The position numbers and the translations under genes were made by a program. Positions 38,726 to 48,055 of a DNA stretch of 64,000 nt are shown here, one piece after another (positions within the stretch are counted from its first letter, which is position 1; the number at the start of each line of letters is the position of its first letter). A model generated the notes under the pieces. The model was not told the origin of the DNA, made no database searches, and saw only the letters and a list, made by a program, of their open reading frames with translations. Location of the stretch: positions 57,380 through 121,379 of the forward strand of contig NZ_JAQGEI010000013.1 of NCBI RefSeq assembly GCF_029017505.1, written 5' to 3'. The DNA is from Sedimenticola hydrogenitrophicus (GTDB lineage Bacteria > Pseudomonadota > Gammaproteobacteria > Chromatiales > Chromatiaceae).

Positions 38726-38912
38726 ATTTATACCTCCGTGGGGGTATTAAGCGGCCAATCGGCTGAATTATTGAGTCGTGCCCCAAATAAGGACCCGTCT
38801 ATACGCCCGGGTTCAACTACCGCCACTCGAACAGGGATCGTAACACCCCATGACCGTCGGCGACCATTCCTCCCGGTGCCTGGAAATCCGACCCCAGCGA
38901 AATCCCGAATCG

Positions 38913-38942
38913 AAAAAGGGCAGCGCTCTGGCTGCCCTTTTT
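38913..38942 (-). terminator. Bidirectional hairpin terminator
   Basis: AAAAAGGGCAGC, GCTCTG, GCTGCCCTTTTT. Symmetric A and T tracts allow termination both ways. It is downstream of the cytochrome c4 gene on the minus strand. Confidence 0.8.
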
Positions 38943-39032
38943 GTCCAGGGATGGACTTATGCCACGGAGGCCATGGATGGCCAGGAGCGGCTTTGCCAGG
39001 GATGTAGGGGCAACCCCCCGTGGTTGCCCGCC
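38943..39032. repeat. Family D unit followed by family C half-unit
   Basis: GTCCAGGGATGGACTTATGC, then GATGGCCAGGAGCGGCTTTG, then GTAGGGGCAACCCCCCGTGG with TTGCCCG. It lies between the terminator and the cytochrome c4 stop. Confidence 0.7.
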
Positions 39033-39053
39033 GGGCGAGGCGGTGTCGATAGA

Positions 39054-39659
39054 TCAGCGCAGCCCCTGCACGTATTGGGCGACCGCGGCGATCTCCTTGT
39101 CGGTCATGCGGGCAACCACATTACGCATCATCTTGGCGTTGTCGTTGCTGCGATCACCGGAGCGGAAATCCTTCAGCATCTTTTCAAGATAGGCGGCATG
39201 CTGCCCGGAGATGCGCGGGAAATCGGCGGCCGGGTTACCCATGCCGGAAGGACCGTGACAAGCCATACAGGCGGCCACATCGGTGGCCGCATTACCGCCC
39301 CGGTAGATGGTCTCGCCCAACTCGACCTGATCGGCCGCGGCGCTGCCGGGGGTCTGGGCCTGGCTGCTGAAGTAGGCCGCCAGGTCGTCCATATCCTGCT
39401 CGCTGAGCGGCATGGCCATCGGCGACATCAGGTCATTCTTGCGCACACCGCCCTTGAACTCGCGCAACTGTTTCTTTATATAGCTGGGGTGCTGTCCCGC
39501 CAGTTTCGGCCAGACCGCATTGGCGCTGTTTCCATCTACACCGTGACAGGCGAGACAGGTGGCGGACTTGGTCTTGCCGGCCTCGGCGTCGCCGGCTGCC
39601 TGAGCACTACCGACCACCATAGCCAAAAGGATGGAAACTGAAACTAGCCATTTATTCAT
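39054..39659 (-). CDS. Diheme cytochrome c4
   Basis: The 201-residue periplasmic protein has a signal peptide (MNKWLVSVSILLAMVVGSAQA) and two c-type heme motifs, CLACH and CMACH. The matching halves around GNPAADFPRISGQHAAYLEKMLKDFRSG are typical of cytochrome c4. It carries electrons to terminal oxidases. ATG 39659 is used; a TTG 6 bp upstream is in frame. Confidence 0.92.
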   Translation of the reverse strand: MNKWLVSVSILLAMVVGSAQAAGDAEAGKTKSATCLACHGVDGNSANAVWPKLAGQHPSYIKKQLREFKGGVRKNDLMSPMAMPLSEQDMDDLAAYFSSQAQTPGSAAADQVELGETIYRGGNAATDVAACMACHGPSGMGNPAADFPRISGQHAAYLEKMLKDFRSGDRSNDNAKMMRNVVARMTDKEIAAVAQYVQGLR

Positions 39660-40026
39660 GGTCAAACCTGCTGTGTCGACTGACTCACCTCAGTCGTTAA
39701 TAAACCCCCCGGTCGGCAACATTCGATTACCTCCCGGAAATCAAACCCCCGGATATCGATCAACAAATCGCCCGGGGCCCGAAAAAAGCCGTGCATGTAT
39801 AGCAGATGCGGCCGCACCGGGTCAAATTCACCCGCCTTATGTGGACCCATAAAAAGCATGCGCAACCGCCACGCAATGGGGCGGCTGGCCAGCGAAATTT
39901 CATGATCGATCATGGCGCTTGATAATTGTCATATGCAGCAAAAACAACAGCTGATGAAATGCCTCACGCCAGCGGAATGCAGTATGATCAGCCCTGTCCA
40001 TTCACACCATGAGGTGGCAAAGCCAC
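39660..40026. other. Gap between cytochrome c4 and menF
   Basis: 367 bp divergent region with no supported gene, hairpin or repeat. It should hold promoters for both genes, but I cannot point to a clear one. Confidence 0.35.
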
Positions 40027-41430
40027 ATGTCCCATCGGCCATCACCGATCCAGACGATACTGGGCCGCCTCGAAAGCGCCTTGGCCGCGCTGCCGGCCGG
40101 GGGACTGGCCAACCGACTGGTCAGCATCACTCTGGCGACCCCGGAGTTGCACCTGCATCGACTGCCACCGTTGAATGGCAACTGGTTTTACTGGGGCGAG
40201 CCGAGCCGGCAACGCTATCTGCTCGGCATCGGCGAAGCGCGGCGCCTCACCGCCAGCGGTGAACAGCGACTGCGCCGGCTATCCGCTCAGTTCGAACAGC
40301 AGCGTGCCGCCTGGCACCATCTGGATCCGGATGAATCCGGATTCCGCGCCACCGCCTTTACCGGATTTGCCTTCGACCCGGATGATCCGATGCGGCAGAA
40401 TTGGTCCGGGTTGCCGAATGCCGCCATCTTCTTCCCCGAACTGCTGCTGCACCAGACCCCCGACCGTTGCGCCCTGACCTTCAGCTTCAGCCACGGCTCC
40501 CGGAGGTGCGACCGGCAGCGCACCCGGCTGCGCAGCCGGCACCTGTTGCAGGAGCTGACCGACGCCCTGCTGCGGGACCCGCAGCCCCATCCCGGCCGCA
40601 ACCGGCTCTCCCGCACCGGCACCATGCCCTCCGATGATGAATGGAAACTCCAGGTCAGTGAGGCGACCCAGCAGATTCGCCAGGGTGGCCTGGACAAGGT
40701 GGTACCGTTCCGGCGCATCAGTGTACGTGCCGAGCACCCGCTCGATCCGTCTCGCCTGATGGCCTCGCTGGATGACCTCTATCCCAGCAGCCGGCTGTTT
40801 TCGATCCGCCTGGACGGCAGCACGTTTGCGGCGGCCACCCCGGAACGGCTGATTAGCCGCAAGCACCGGTTGATCAGCTGCGACGCCATCGGCGGTACCA
40901 TCCGGCGCGCCCAGGAGCGGGGCGAGGACCGTCAACTGGGGTGGCAACTACTGAACGATCGCAAATCCCGTCACGAACACGCCCTGGTGGTGCAGTGCAT
41001 TCTGGCCAGTCTCAAGGCCCACTGCGCCGACCTGAGCGCCCCGCCCCGCCCCACCCTGAAACGCTTGCGCAAACTGCAGCACCTCTGGACCGGCATCCAC
41101 GGCGAGTTGTGCGGGGACGCCACCTTGCTGCGCATTGCCGATGACCTGCACCCGACCGCGGCCGTGAGCGGCTTCCCCAGCGCCAATGCCGGGCGCTGGT
41201 TGAGCGATCACCAGAACGCGGCCCGGGGATGGTACACCGGCGCGGCCGGCTGGCTGGATCATCAGGGCGATGGCGAGCTGGCGGTGCTGTTGCGCTGTGC
41301 CCTGCTGAACGGTGAGCGCGCCGAGCTCTTTGCCGGGGCCGGGGTGACCAGCGAATCCTGCCCGATTGCCGAATTCCAGGAGACCGAGCTGAAGTTCGGC
41401 ACCATGCTGGAGGCACTGGAGCATGCCTGA
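40027..41430 (+). CDS. menF: Isochorismate synthase MenF
   Basis: The 467-residue enzyme converts chorismate to isochorismate, the first step of menaquinone synthesis. The chorismate-binding core (about 205-460) has GLDKVVPFRRI, ATPERLISRKH, CDAIGGTIRRA (T-x-R region), HLWTGIHGEL and FAGAGVTSES. ATG 40027 is chosen because GAGG lies upstream; ATG 40009 is also in frame. EntC-type use is excluded by the menD overlap of 8 bp. Confidence 0.88.
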   Translation: MSHRPSPIQTILGRLESALAALPAGGLANRLVSITLATPELHLHRLPPLNGNWFYWGEPSRQRYLLGIGEARRLTASGEQRLRRLSAQFEQQRAAWHHLDPDESGFRATAFTGFAFDPDDPMRQNWSGLPNAAIFFPELLLHQTPDRCALTFSFSHGSRRCDRQRTRLRSRHLLQELTDALLRDPQPHPGRNRLSRTGTMPSDDEWKLQVSEATQQIRQGGLDKVVPFRRISVRAEHPLDPSRLMASLDDLYPSSRLFSIRLDGSTFAAATPERLISRKHRLISCDAIGGTIRRAQERGEDRQLGWQLLNDRKSRHEHALVVQCILASLKAHCADLSAPPRPTLKRLRKLQHLWTGIHGELCGDATLLRIADDLHPTAAVSGFPSANAGRWLSDHQNAARGWYTGAAGWLDHQGDGELAVLLRCALLNGERAELFAGAGVTSESCPIAEFQETELKFGTMLEALEHA

Positions 41431-43174
41431 GCAGCGCCCGGGAGCCGGCAACCTGCTGTGGGCCTACGCGCTGATCGACGGCCTGGCCGGCGCCGGGGTA
41501 ACCCGGGCGGTGATCTCTCCCGGCGCCCGCTCCACCCCGCTGGTACTGGCCTGTGACGCCCACCCGGCCATTGAGATCAGCGTGCAGGTGGATGAGCGTT
41601 GCGCCGCCTTCCTGGCCCTGGGACTGGCCCGCGGCGGCGGCCGCCCGGTGATCCTGATCGCCACCTCCGGCAGCGCCCCCGCCCACTGGTATCCGGCGGT
41701 AATCGAGGCGAGCCACAGCAATATCCCGCTGATCCTGCTGAGCGCCGACCGCCCCCCCGAACTGCATGGCTGGGGCGCCAACCAGACCACCGACCAGCAA
41801 CGGCTGTTCGGCAGCCACCTGCGCGCCTTCCACGATCCCGGCCCGGCCGATGCCGATGCCAGGGAGCGGCTGCGGCAGCTGGGCGGCCGCGTCACCCGGC
41901 AGGCGCTGCAGCCGCACCCCGGGCCGGTGCAGATCAACCTGCCGTTGCGCGAGCCGCTGATCCCCGAATCGCCGGTCGAACTGCCGCGTCCATCGGCGGT
42001 AACAGTGGCCCAACGGCCGCGACCGGTGCCGGAAACGGACCTGCTGGAGGCGGCCCTGGCCCTGGTCTCCGGGCAACCGGGGATGATCATCTGTGGCGCC
42101 ACGGATCTCGGCGCCCCCTTCGCCGCGGCCGTGACCCGGCTGGCGGCACAACTGCAGTGCCCGATCCTGGCCGACCCCCTGAGCAACCTGCGCTTCGGCA
42201 GGCACGACCAGACGGCACTGATCTGTTACTACGACGCCTTTCTCGATGCCTTTCCCGATGCCTTTCCCGATGCTGGCGGCGAGACCCTGAAACCCGGCTG
42301 GATCCTGCGCTTCGGTGCCCTGCCGGTCTCCAAACCGTTGCTGCGGTACATGGAGGGCAGCGCCGCCCCGGTGATCCTGTGCGATCCCTACCGGCAGTGG
42401 CCGGTTGCCGCGCCCCACACCGAACTCAGCCTGGCGGCCGACCCGGCCCTGCTGTGCACCGCACTTGGCGCCCGTGCCCCTACACCGGGTCCGGCCGATT
42501 GGCTGGAGCGGTTCCGGCGGTTCGAGCGGATCAGCCAACAGCGGATGTCGGCGGAGACCCGCGACGACCGACCGTTCGAGGGCTGCCTGATCCGGCAGCT
42601 GCTGGAACGCCTGCCCGACGGCAGCCTGCTGTTCAGCGGCAACTCCATGCCGATCCGCCAACTGGACAGCTGGAGCGGCGCGGCGGCGAAACGCCTGCAT
42701 ATCCACGCCAACCGCGGGGTGAGCGGCATCGACGGCAACCTCTCCACCTTCATCGGCCTGGCCGACGGCGACCATCCGCTGGCGGTCGCGCTGCTCGGGG
42801 ATCTCGCCTTCTACCACGACATGAACGGCCTGCTGGCGGCGGCCGGCCGGGACCTGGTGATCATCCTGCTCAACAACGACGGCGGCGGCATCTTCGGCTA
42901 CCTGCCGCAGGCGGCGCTGGAGAGTTACCAGCGCTACTGGAATACCGCCACCCACTTGGATTTCCAACACAGTGCGGCGCTCTACGGGTTGGCTTATCAG
43001 CGGGTGACCCGCCAGTCCGCCTTCCAGCCGGCGCTGGAGCAGGCGATCGATGCCGGTGGACCGCAGCTGATCGAGGTGATGATCGAGCGGGAGTTCAGCA
43101 TCGCCCACCACCGCCACTACCGCCAGGCCGTGGCCGAGGCGGTGGCGGGTGAAGTGGGCGACCGCAAACCCTGA
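41423..43174 (+). CDS. menD: SEPHCHC synthase MenD
   Basis: The 583-residue ThDP enzyme joins isochorismate and 2-oxoglutarate. It has SPGARSTPLVLA (about 32), VDERCAAFLALGLARGGGRP, LLSADRPPELHGWGANQTTDQ, FSGNSMPIRQLD (about 408) and the ThDP/Mg2+ motif GDLAFYHDMNGL with NNDGGGIF. It overlaps menF by 8 bp. A short triple DAFPDAFPDA-type repeat (about 272-284) in the middle is a local duplication. Confidence 0.93.
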   Translation: MPEQRPGAGNLLWAYALIDGLAGAGVTRAVISPGARSTPLVLACDAHPAIEISVQVDERCAAFLALGLARGGGRPVILIATSGSAPAHWYPAVIEASHSNIPLILLSADRPPELHGWGANQTTDQQRLFGSHLRAFHDPGPADADARERLRQLGGRVTRQALQPHPGPVQINLPLREPLIPESPVELPRPSAVTVAQRPRPVPETDLLEAALALVSGQPGMIICGATDLGAPFAAAVTRLAAQLQCPILADPLSNLRFGRHDQTALICYYDAFLDAFPDAFPDAGGETLKPGWILRFGALPVSKPLLRYMEGSAAPVILCDPYRQWPVAAPHTELSLAADPALLCTALGARAPTPGPADWLERFRRFERISQQRMSAETRDDRPFEGCLIRQLLERLPDGSLLFSGNSMPIRQLDSWSGAAAKRLHIHANRGVSGIDGNLSTFIGLADGDHPLAVALLGDLAFYHDMNGLLAAAGRDLVIILLNNDGGGIFGYLPQAALESYQRYWNTATHLDFQHSAALYGLAYQRVTRQSAFQPALEQAIDAGGPQLIEVMIEREFSIAHHRHYRQAVAEAVAGEVGDRKP

Positions 43175-43193
43175 GTTGCCGGCCATTATCGCC

Positions 43194-43468
43194 CGGGGTC
43201 GGATTCAGGCTGCCCAATCGCCAGGGGTCGGAGTCAGGCCGTCCACCCATGCCGGCTTCACCACGACGGCGGCCCGGCCTGACTCCGACCCCGTATTGTT
43301 ACGGCCTGACTCCGACCCCATATCGTCAAATAATCCCCATGGGCATTTTTCATACGCAACCACGGCATTTTGTTTAAAATGCCCGCCTACGTCGAAATCA
43401 CAAGGGGTCGGAGTCAGGCCACCCATACCGGCTTCACCCCGACGGCGGCCCGGCCTGAATCCGACCCC
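43194..43468. repeat. Cluster of six palindromic family B units between menD and menB
   Basis: Copies of GGGGTCGGAGTCAGGCC in forward (about 43195, 43223, 43403) and reverse (about 43275, 43302, 43451) orientation. Two of the palindromes (43222-43298 and 43403-43473) are near-direct repeats of each other, sharing CCATNCCGGCTTCACC and GACGGCGGCCCGGCCTGA. A further pair is at 3340. They can fold into several hairpins within the men gene run. Confidence 0.85.
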
Positions 43469-43503
43469 GTATTGCTAAATATGATCAGACCAGTGGAGTA
43501 GTC

Positions 43504-44334
43504 ATGGCCAGCAGCATCGAATGGCAGGTTCCCGAGGGGACGGCATACAGCGACATCCTCTATCACCAGGCCGAGGGGATCGCCAAGATCACCATCAACC
43601 GGCCCCGGGTGCATAACGCCTTCCGCCCGGAGACGGTGATGGAGCTGATCCAGGCCTTCCGCCACGCCCACCTGGACCCCGGCATCGGCGCCATCATCCT
43701 TACCGGTGCGGGCGAGCGGGCGTTCTGTTCCGGTGGCGACCAGACCGTCCGCGGCGACGGCGGCTACCGCGACAGCAGCGGCGTCGAGCACCTGAACGTG
43801 CTGGAGCTGCAGCGCCAGATCCGCACCCTGCCGAAACCGGTGGTGGCCATGGTGGCCGGCTACGCCATCGGCGGTGGCCAGGTACTGCACCTGATCTGCG
43901 ACCTCAGCATCGCCGCCGACAACGCCCGTTTCGGCCAGACCGGCCCACGCGTGGGCAGCTTCGACGGTGGGCTCGGGGCCGGCCTGCTGGCCCGCACCGT
44001 GGGTATGAAGAGGGCCAAGGAGATCTGGTTCCTGTGCCGCCAGTACGACGCCCAACAGGCGCTGGAGATGGGCCTGGTGAACACCGTGGTGCCGCTGGAC
44101 CAACTGGAGAATGAAACCGTGCAGTGGTGCCGCGAGATGCTGCAGCTCTCCCCCACCGCCCTGCGCATGCTCAAGGCCTCGTTCAACGCCGAGACCGACG
44201 GTCTGGCCGGCATCCAGGAGCTGGCGGGCAATGCCACCGGGCTGTTCTACCTGACCCCCGAGGCCCAGGAGGGGCGCGACGCCTTCGTGGAGAAGCGGCC
44301 GGCCGATTTCAACAAGTTCCCGCGCCGTCCCTGA
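43504..44334 (+). CDS. menB: 1,4-Dihydroxy-2-naphthoyl-CoA synthase MenB
   Basis: The 276-residue crotonase-family enzyme has [24 protein letters not shown], the oxyanion-hole FCSGGDQ (about 77-83) and [14 protein letters not shown] with [18 protein letters not shown]. It cyclises o-succinylbenzoyl-CoA. GTGGAG lies upstream of the ATG. It is separated from menD by repeat cluster B. Confidence 0.93.
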   Translation: MASSIEWQVPEGTAYSDILYHQAEGIAKITINRPRVHNAFRPETVMELIQAFRHAHLDPGIGAIILTGAGERAFCSGGDQTVRGDGGYRDSSGVEHLNVLELQRQIRTLPKPVVAMVAGYAIGGGQVLHLICDLSIAADNARFGQTGPRVGSFDGGLGAGLLARTVGMKRAKEIWFLCRQYDAQQALEMGLVNTVVPLDQLENETVQWCREMLQLSPTALRMLKASFNAETDGLAGIQELAGNATGLFYLTPEAQEGRDAFVEKRPADFNKFPRRP

Positions 44335-44352
44335 TCCAGGTACGCACTCGAT

Positions 44353-45222
44353 ATGCAGATACAACAGTGGCTGCTCGCCGTCCGCCCCAAGACCCTGGGT
44401 ATCTCGGTGGTGCCGGTACTGGTGGGCAGCGCCCTGGCCTGGGCCGAGCTGGGCCGGCTGCTGTGGCTGCCGGCGCTGACGGCCCTGGTGGCGGCAATGC
44501 TGATCCAGATCGGCACCAACCTGTATAACGACGCCGCCGACTTCGAGCGCGGCGCCGACACCCCCGATCGCCTGGGCCCGGAGCGGGCCACCGCCCAGGG
44601 CTGGTTCAGTGCCCGCCAGGTGAAACGGGCGGCCCTGCTGAGCTTCGCCGGCGCCTTTACCCTCGGCATCTACCTCGCCTGGGTCGGCGGCTGGCCGATC
44701 GTGATCATCGGCCTGCTCTCCCTGCTGGCCGGCTACGCCTATACCGGCGGCCCGCGCCCCATCGCCTACAGCGCCGGCGGCGAGCTGTTCGTGTTCATCT
44801 TCTTCGGCCTGCTGGCGGTCAGCGGCAGCTACTACCTGCAGACCGGCAGCCTCTCCCTGGAGACCCTGTTCTGTGCCACCGCCATCGGCCTGCTCGCCGC
44901 CGCGGTGCTGCTGGTGAACAACTACCGCGACCTGGAGACCGACGAACGGGCGGCCAAGCTGACCCTGGTCCACTACCTGGGCCGGGAGCGGGCGCGCCAG
45001 CTCTATGTGCTGCTGCTGATCCTGCCCTTTGCCCTGCCGGTGGCGTTCAACAACCGCTTCGACGGCAGCTGGCTGGTGGTGCTCTGCCTGCCGTTTGCCC
45101 TCTGGCTGCTGCACCGTTTCACCCGGGAGCCTCCGGGGCGGGTGTTCAACGCCATCCTCGCCGATACCGCCAAACTGCAACTGGCCTACGGCGGGCTGCT
45201 GAGTCTCGGGCTGCTGCTCTGA
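44353..45222 (+). CDS. menA: 1,4-Dihydroxy-2-naphthoate polyprenyltransferase MenA
   Basis: The 289-residue UbiA-type membrane protein has the prenyl-diphosphate motif NLYNDAADFERGAD (about 56-69) and the second motif NNYRDLETDERAAK. About eight membrane segments follow the family spacing. It attaches the isoprenoid tail to make demethylmenaquinone. The stop overlaps the menC start by 1 bp. Confidence 0.92.
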   Translation: MQIQQWLLAVRPKTLGISVVPVLVGSALAWAELGRLLWLPALTALVAAMLIQIGTNLYNDAADFERGADTPDRLGPERATAQGWFSARQVKRAALLSFAGAFTLGIYLAWVGGWPIVIIGLLSLLAGYAYTGGPRPIAYSAGGELFVFIFFGLLAVSGSYYLQTGSLSLETLFCATAIGLLAAAVLLVNNYRDLETDERAAKLTLVHYLGRERARQLYVLLLILPFALPVAFNNRFDGSWLVVLCLPFALWLLHRFTREPPGRVFNAILADTAKLQLAYGGLLSLGLLL

Positions 45223-46283
45223 TGCGGATTGTCTCTGCCGAGCTGACTGCCTATCGGCTCCCCTTTGCGACCCCCTGGATCTCCGCCGCCGGTCACCTGA
45301 CCGAGCGCCGCGGCTGGCTGGTGCGCGTCCGCGACCGCTCCGGTCGCTGCGGCCATGGGGATGCCGCCCCGCTGCCGGCCGCCGGCACCGAGACCGCCCC
45401 CGAGAGCCGGGCCTGGCTGGAGGAGCGGCTCCCCAGGATGACCGGCCTCTCCCCCGACGCGGCGTGCCGGGCGCTACCGCCGGCAAGCGGCCACCCCGCC
45501 GCCCGCTGCGGGCTGGAGACGGCGCTGCTGGATCTGCAGGCCCGCCAACAGGGCGTGCCGCTGTATCGGCTGCTGGGTGGGGAAGCGGGGCACGCGGTGC
45601 GGCTCAACGCCGCCCTCGGTGCCCTAAACGAATCGTCGGGCGAGCGGGCAGCGGCGGCCATCGCCGCCGGCTTCAACATCCTCAAACTGAAGCTGGGCAG
45701 CGCCCCGATGACCGTTGAACTGCCGCTGCTGGAGCAGCTCTGTGAACGGCTCCCGGCCGGCGTCCAGCTGCGCCTGGATGCCAACCGCGCCTGGCGGGCA
45801 GACGAGACCCGGCAGCTGATCGAGCGGCTGAACCAGCTGCCGATCGAATCCCTGGAGGAGCCATTGCGCGATCCGCAGCGTGAAATCCTCAACGAACTGC
45901 AGGCCCTGGCCCGCTTCGACCTGGCGCTGGACGAGTCCCTGCCCGGGTATCTCCAGGCCGGGCAGCGATTGCCGCCGCTGCCGGTCAAGCGCCTCGTCAT
46001 CAAGCCCGCCTGCCTGGGCGGACTGCTCCCCGCGCTGGAGCTGATCCGCCAGGCCCGCCAACAAGGGACTGCCTGCGTCATCACCAGCACCCTGGAGAGC
46101 AGCGCCGGCCTCTGGCCGTTGTGCCATCTGGCCGCCGCGGCGGACGCACTGACCACGCCGGCCGTGCATGGCCTGGCCACCAGCGCCTGGTTCACCCGAG
46201 ACCTGGGCGGCGCGCCCGTGATCCGTGACGGACGAGTGACTCTTGGGCCGGAATCCGGAACTGGCTTTATACTGAGGGCATAA
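45222..46283 (+). CDS. menC: o-Succinylbenzoate synthase MenC
   Basis: The 353-residue enolase-superfamily enzyme has FNILKLKLG (catalytic Lys region), metal ligands LRLDANRAW, SLEEPL and ALDES, and VIKPACLGG (second Lys). It dehydrates SHCHC to o-succinylbenzoate. Start ATG 45222 overlaps menA. Confidence 0.92.
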   Translation: MRIVSAELTAYRLPFATPWISAAGHLTERRGWLVRVRDRSGRCGHGDAAPLPAAGTETAPESRAWLEERLPRMTGLSPDAACRALPPASGHPAARCGLETALLDLQARQQGVPLYRLLGGEAGHAVRLNAALGALNESSGERAAAAIAAGFNILKLKLGSAPMTVELPLLEQLCERLPAGVQLRLDANRAWRADETRQLIERLNQLPIESLEEPLRDPQREILNELQALARFDLALDESLPGYLQAGQRLPPLPVKRLVIKPACLGGLLPALELIRQARQQGTACVITSTLESSAGLWPLCHLAAAADALTTPAVHGLATSAWFTRDLGGAPVIRDGRVTLGPESGTGFILRA

Positions 46284-46334
46284 TTCTACTTTGTCAGATT
46301 CTGGCGCTGATTCCGATATTCGGCGGATAGCTTC

Positions 46335-46428
46335 CGGGTGAAAGGATTCCAAGACACGCCATAAACCCATCCCTGGGGGCTCGACGGCGGCGTCCCTGCC
46401 GCCGACGGTCTTGGAATCCTCCCACCCG
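46335..46428. repeat. 94-bp inverted repeat between menC and dcyD-like gene
   Basis: Arms CGGGTG and GGATTCCAAGAC on the left, GTCTTGGAATCC and CACCCG on the right, 18 paired bases in total. An inner GACGGCGGC/GCCGCCG hairpin lies between them. It may act as a terminator-like or mobile element; no T run follows. Confidence 0.6.
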
Positions 46429-46502
46429 AAAGCCCTGAGAAAGCTGATCCGAGCTAATTTGACTAAAGTGGAAATAACCGGACAACAGAGGAGATGGCAC
46501 AG

Positions 46503-47507
46503 ATGCATTCACTACTGGATCAGCACCCCCGGGCATCCCTTGGTTTCTTCCCCACGCCGCTGATGAACCTGCAGCGGCTCTCCCAACACCTTGGCGGACC
46601 GCGCATCCTGATGAAACGGGACGATCAGAGCGGGCTGGCCCTGGGCGGCAACAAGACCCGCAAGCTGGAGTATCTGGTCGGCGCGGCCATCGCCGCGGGC
46701 TGCGACACCCTGATCACCGGCGGGGCCACGCAATCCAACCACTGCCGCCAGACCGCCGCCGCCGCGGCCGCCTCCGGCCTGGAGTGTCATCTGGTGCTGG
46801 GCGGGGAGGCGCCGCCGACCGCGCAGGGCAACCTGCTGCTGGACCAGCTGCTCGGTGCCCATATCCACTGGAGCGGTGAGTGGCGCAAGGGCGAGCAGAT
46901 GCCGCAGATCGCCGACCGGTTGCGCGCCAAGGGACGCAACCCCTATTTCATCCCCTACGGCGGCTCCAGTGCCACCGGCGCCCTGGGCTACGTGCATGCC
47001 GCCGCCGAGCTGAAGACCCAGCTGGACAACCTGGATCAGCGGATCAGCCACATGCTGTTCGCCTCCAGCTCCGGCGGCACCCAGGCCGGGCTGATCGTCG
47101 GCGCCCATCAGGCGGGACTGAACTGCCAGGTGATCGGCATCCGTATCGACAAGGAGGAGGACGCCGACACCCCCTACGCCGAGCGGTTGCGCACCCTGAC
47201 CAACGAGACCGCCGCCCTGTTCGGCATCGATCAACGCTTTGATGCCGACGCCATCACCCTCCAGGAGCGGTTTACCGGCCAGGGCTACGGGGTTGTGGGG
47301 GACACGGAGCGTAACGCCATCGGCCTGCTGGCCCGCACCGAGGGGATCCTGCTCGATCCGGTCTACACCGGCCGCGCCATGGGTGGGCTGCTGCGGCTGA
47401 TCGACGAGGGCGTCTTCGGCCCTGACGACACCCTGCTGTTCTGGCATACCGGCGGCGCCCCCACCCTGTTCCCCTATGCCGATGCACTTCTCGACAAACC
47501 ACATTGA
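46503..47507 (+). CDS. D-cysteine desulfhydrase/ACC deaminase family PLP enzyme
   Basis: The 334-residue protein has the PLP-lysine region LGGNKTRKLEYLVG (about 45-58), TLITGGATQSNHCRQTAAAAAA and SSSGGTQAGL, which define the DcyD/AcdS family. D-cysteine desulfhydrase (to pyruvate, sulfide and ammonia) is the likelier activity, but the residues separating it from ACC deaminase cannot be resolved by eye. The ATG 46503 with GAGGAG upstream is better than ATG 46494. No link to menaquinone is known. Confidence 0.8.
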   Translation: MHSLLDQHPRASLGFFPTPLMNLQRLSQHLGGPRILMKRDDQSGLALGGNKTRKLEYLVGAAIAAGCDTLITGGATQSNHCRQTAAAAAASGLECHLVLGGEAPPTAQGNLLLDQLLGAHIHWSGEWRKGEQMPQIADRLRAKGRNPYFIPYGGSSATGALGYVHAAAELKTQLDNLDQRISHMLFASSSGGTQAGLIVGAHQAGLNCQVIGIRIDKEEDADTPYAERLRTLTNETAALFGIDQRFDADAITLQERFTGQGYGVVGDTERNAIGLLARTEGILLDPVYTGRAMGGLLRLIDEGVFGPDDTLLFWHTGGAPTLFPYADALLDKPH

Positions 47508-47588
47508 GAGGGCCATGCCGATAGTCACGCCGGCTCTGGGGAACCGGGGCAGCAACGGCCAGCCGGCCAGCGCGCGCCGGGAGCCGGC

Positions 47589-47858
47589 ATGAGTGGACCG
47601 GTCGAAGTCCGTCTGCCGGCGCTGCCGGAGTGCTGGGAGAGCTGCGGTGCCTGCGCCGACGGGGCGTTGCTGGTGAGCGACATCCTGGTGAACCCGGGCG
47701 ACCGGGTCTGGCGCGACGAGCCGATCATCTCCCTGGAGACCGACAAGACCACCCTGGATATCCCCGCCCCCTGCTCCGGTCGGGTCCGCGCCCTGCATGT
47801 CGAGATCGGCGATCCGATCACCGAGGGGATGCCGATCCTGACCCTGCAGCCGGACTGA
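47589..47858 (+). CDS. Orphan lipoyl/biotinyl-domain protein
   Basis: The 89-residue protein is a single lipoyl-type domain. ETDKTTLDIPAP carries the modifiable lysine at about residue 53 between two beta strands, in the pattern of dehydrogenase E2 domains. The N-terminus has CWESCGAC (Cys 15, 19, 22), unusual for the family. No E2 core, E1 or E3 gene is adjacent; it sits between a D-cysteine desulfhydrase-like gene and menE. It may be a swinging-arm carrier for an unlinked enzyme. Its partner is unknown. Confidence 0.7.
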   Translation: MSGPVEVRLPALPECWESCGACADGALLVSDILVNPGDRVWRDEPIISLETDKTTLDIPAPCSGRVRALHVEIGDPITEGMPILTLQPD

Positions 47859-48055
47859 AGTGAAGCGGCTGGGTTATGCCTCGCCAGCAGCAATGGTGGA
47901 TGCGCCTACCGGCTTATCCACCCTACGAAACTGAAGCAGGGTGAGTAAGCTTGCGCATGCCATCCTCCGGTCCGTAAACGGTACTTCCCTATACCACTCC
48001 TCACCGCCATCCGATTCATGGTGGATGCGCTGATGCTTATCCACTCGAAACGGGG
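47859..48055. repeat. Intergenic repeat families E and F
   Basis: GGTGGATGCGCCTACCGGC with TTATCCACC (47894-47921), a reversed F element CCGGTCCGTAAACGGTAC (47968-47985), and GGTGGATGCGCTGATGCTTA TCCAC (48018-48042). No gene. Confidence 0.65.

Noticed and set aside
39662..39913. 83-codon minus-strand frame upstream of cytochrome c4
   Set aside because: No recognisable motif and no ribosome site; it occupies the promoter gap.
41012..43186. 724-codon minus-strand frame opposite menF-menD
   Set aside because: Antisense shadow of menD with arginine/glycine-rich low-complexity sequence; MenD is complete on the plus strand.
43414..45486. 690-codon minus-strand frame opposite menB-menA
   Set aside because: Shadow frame crossing two well-defined plus-strand genes and the repeat cluster.
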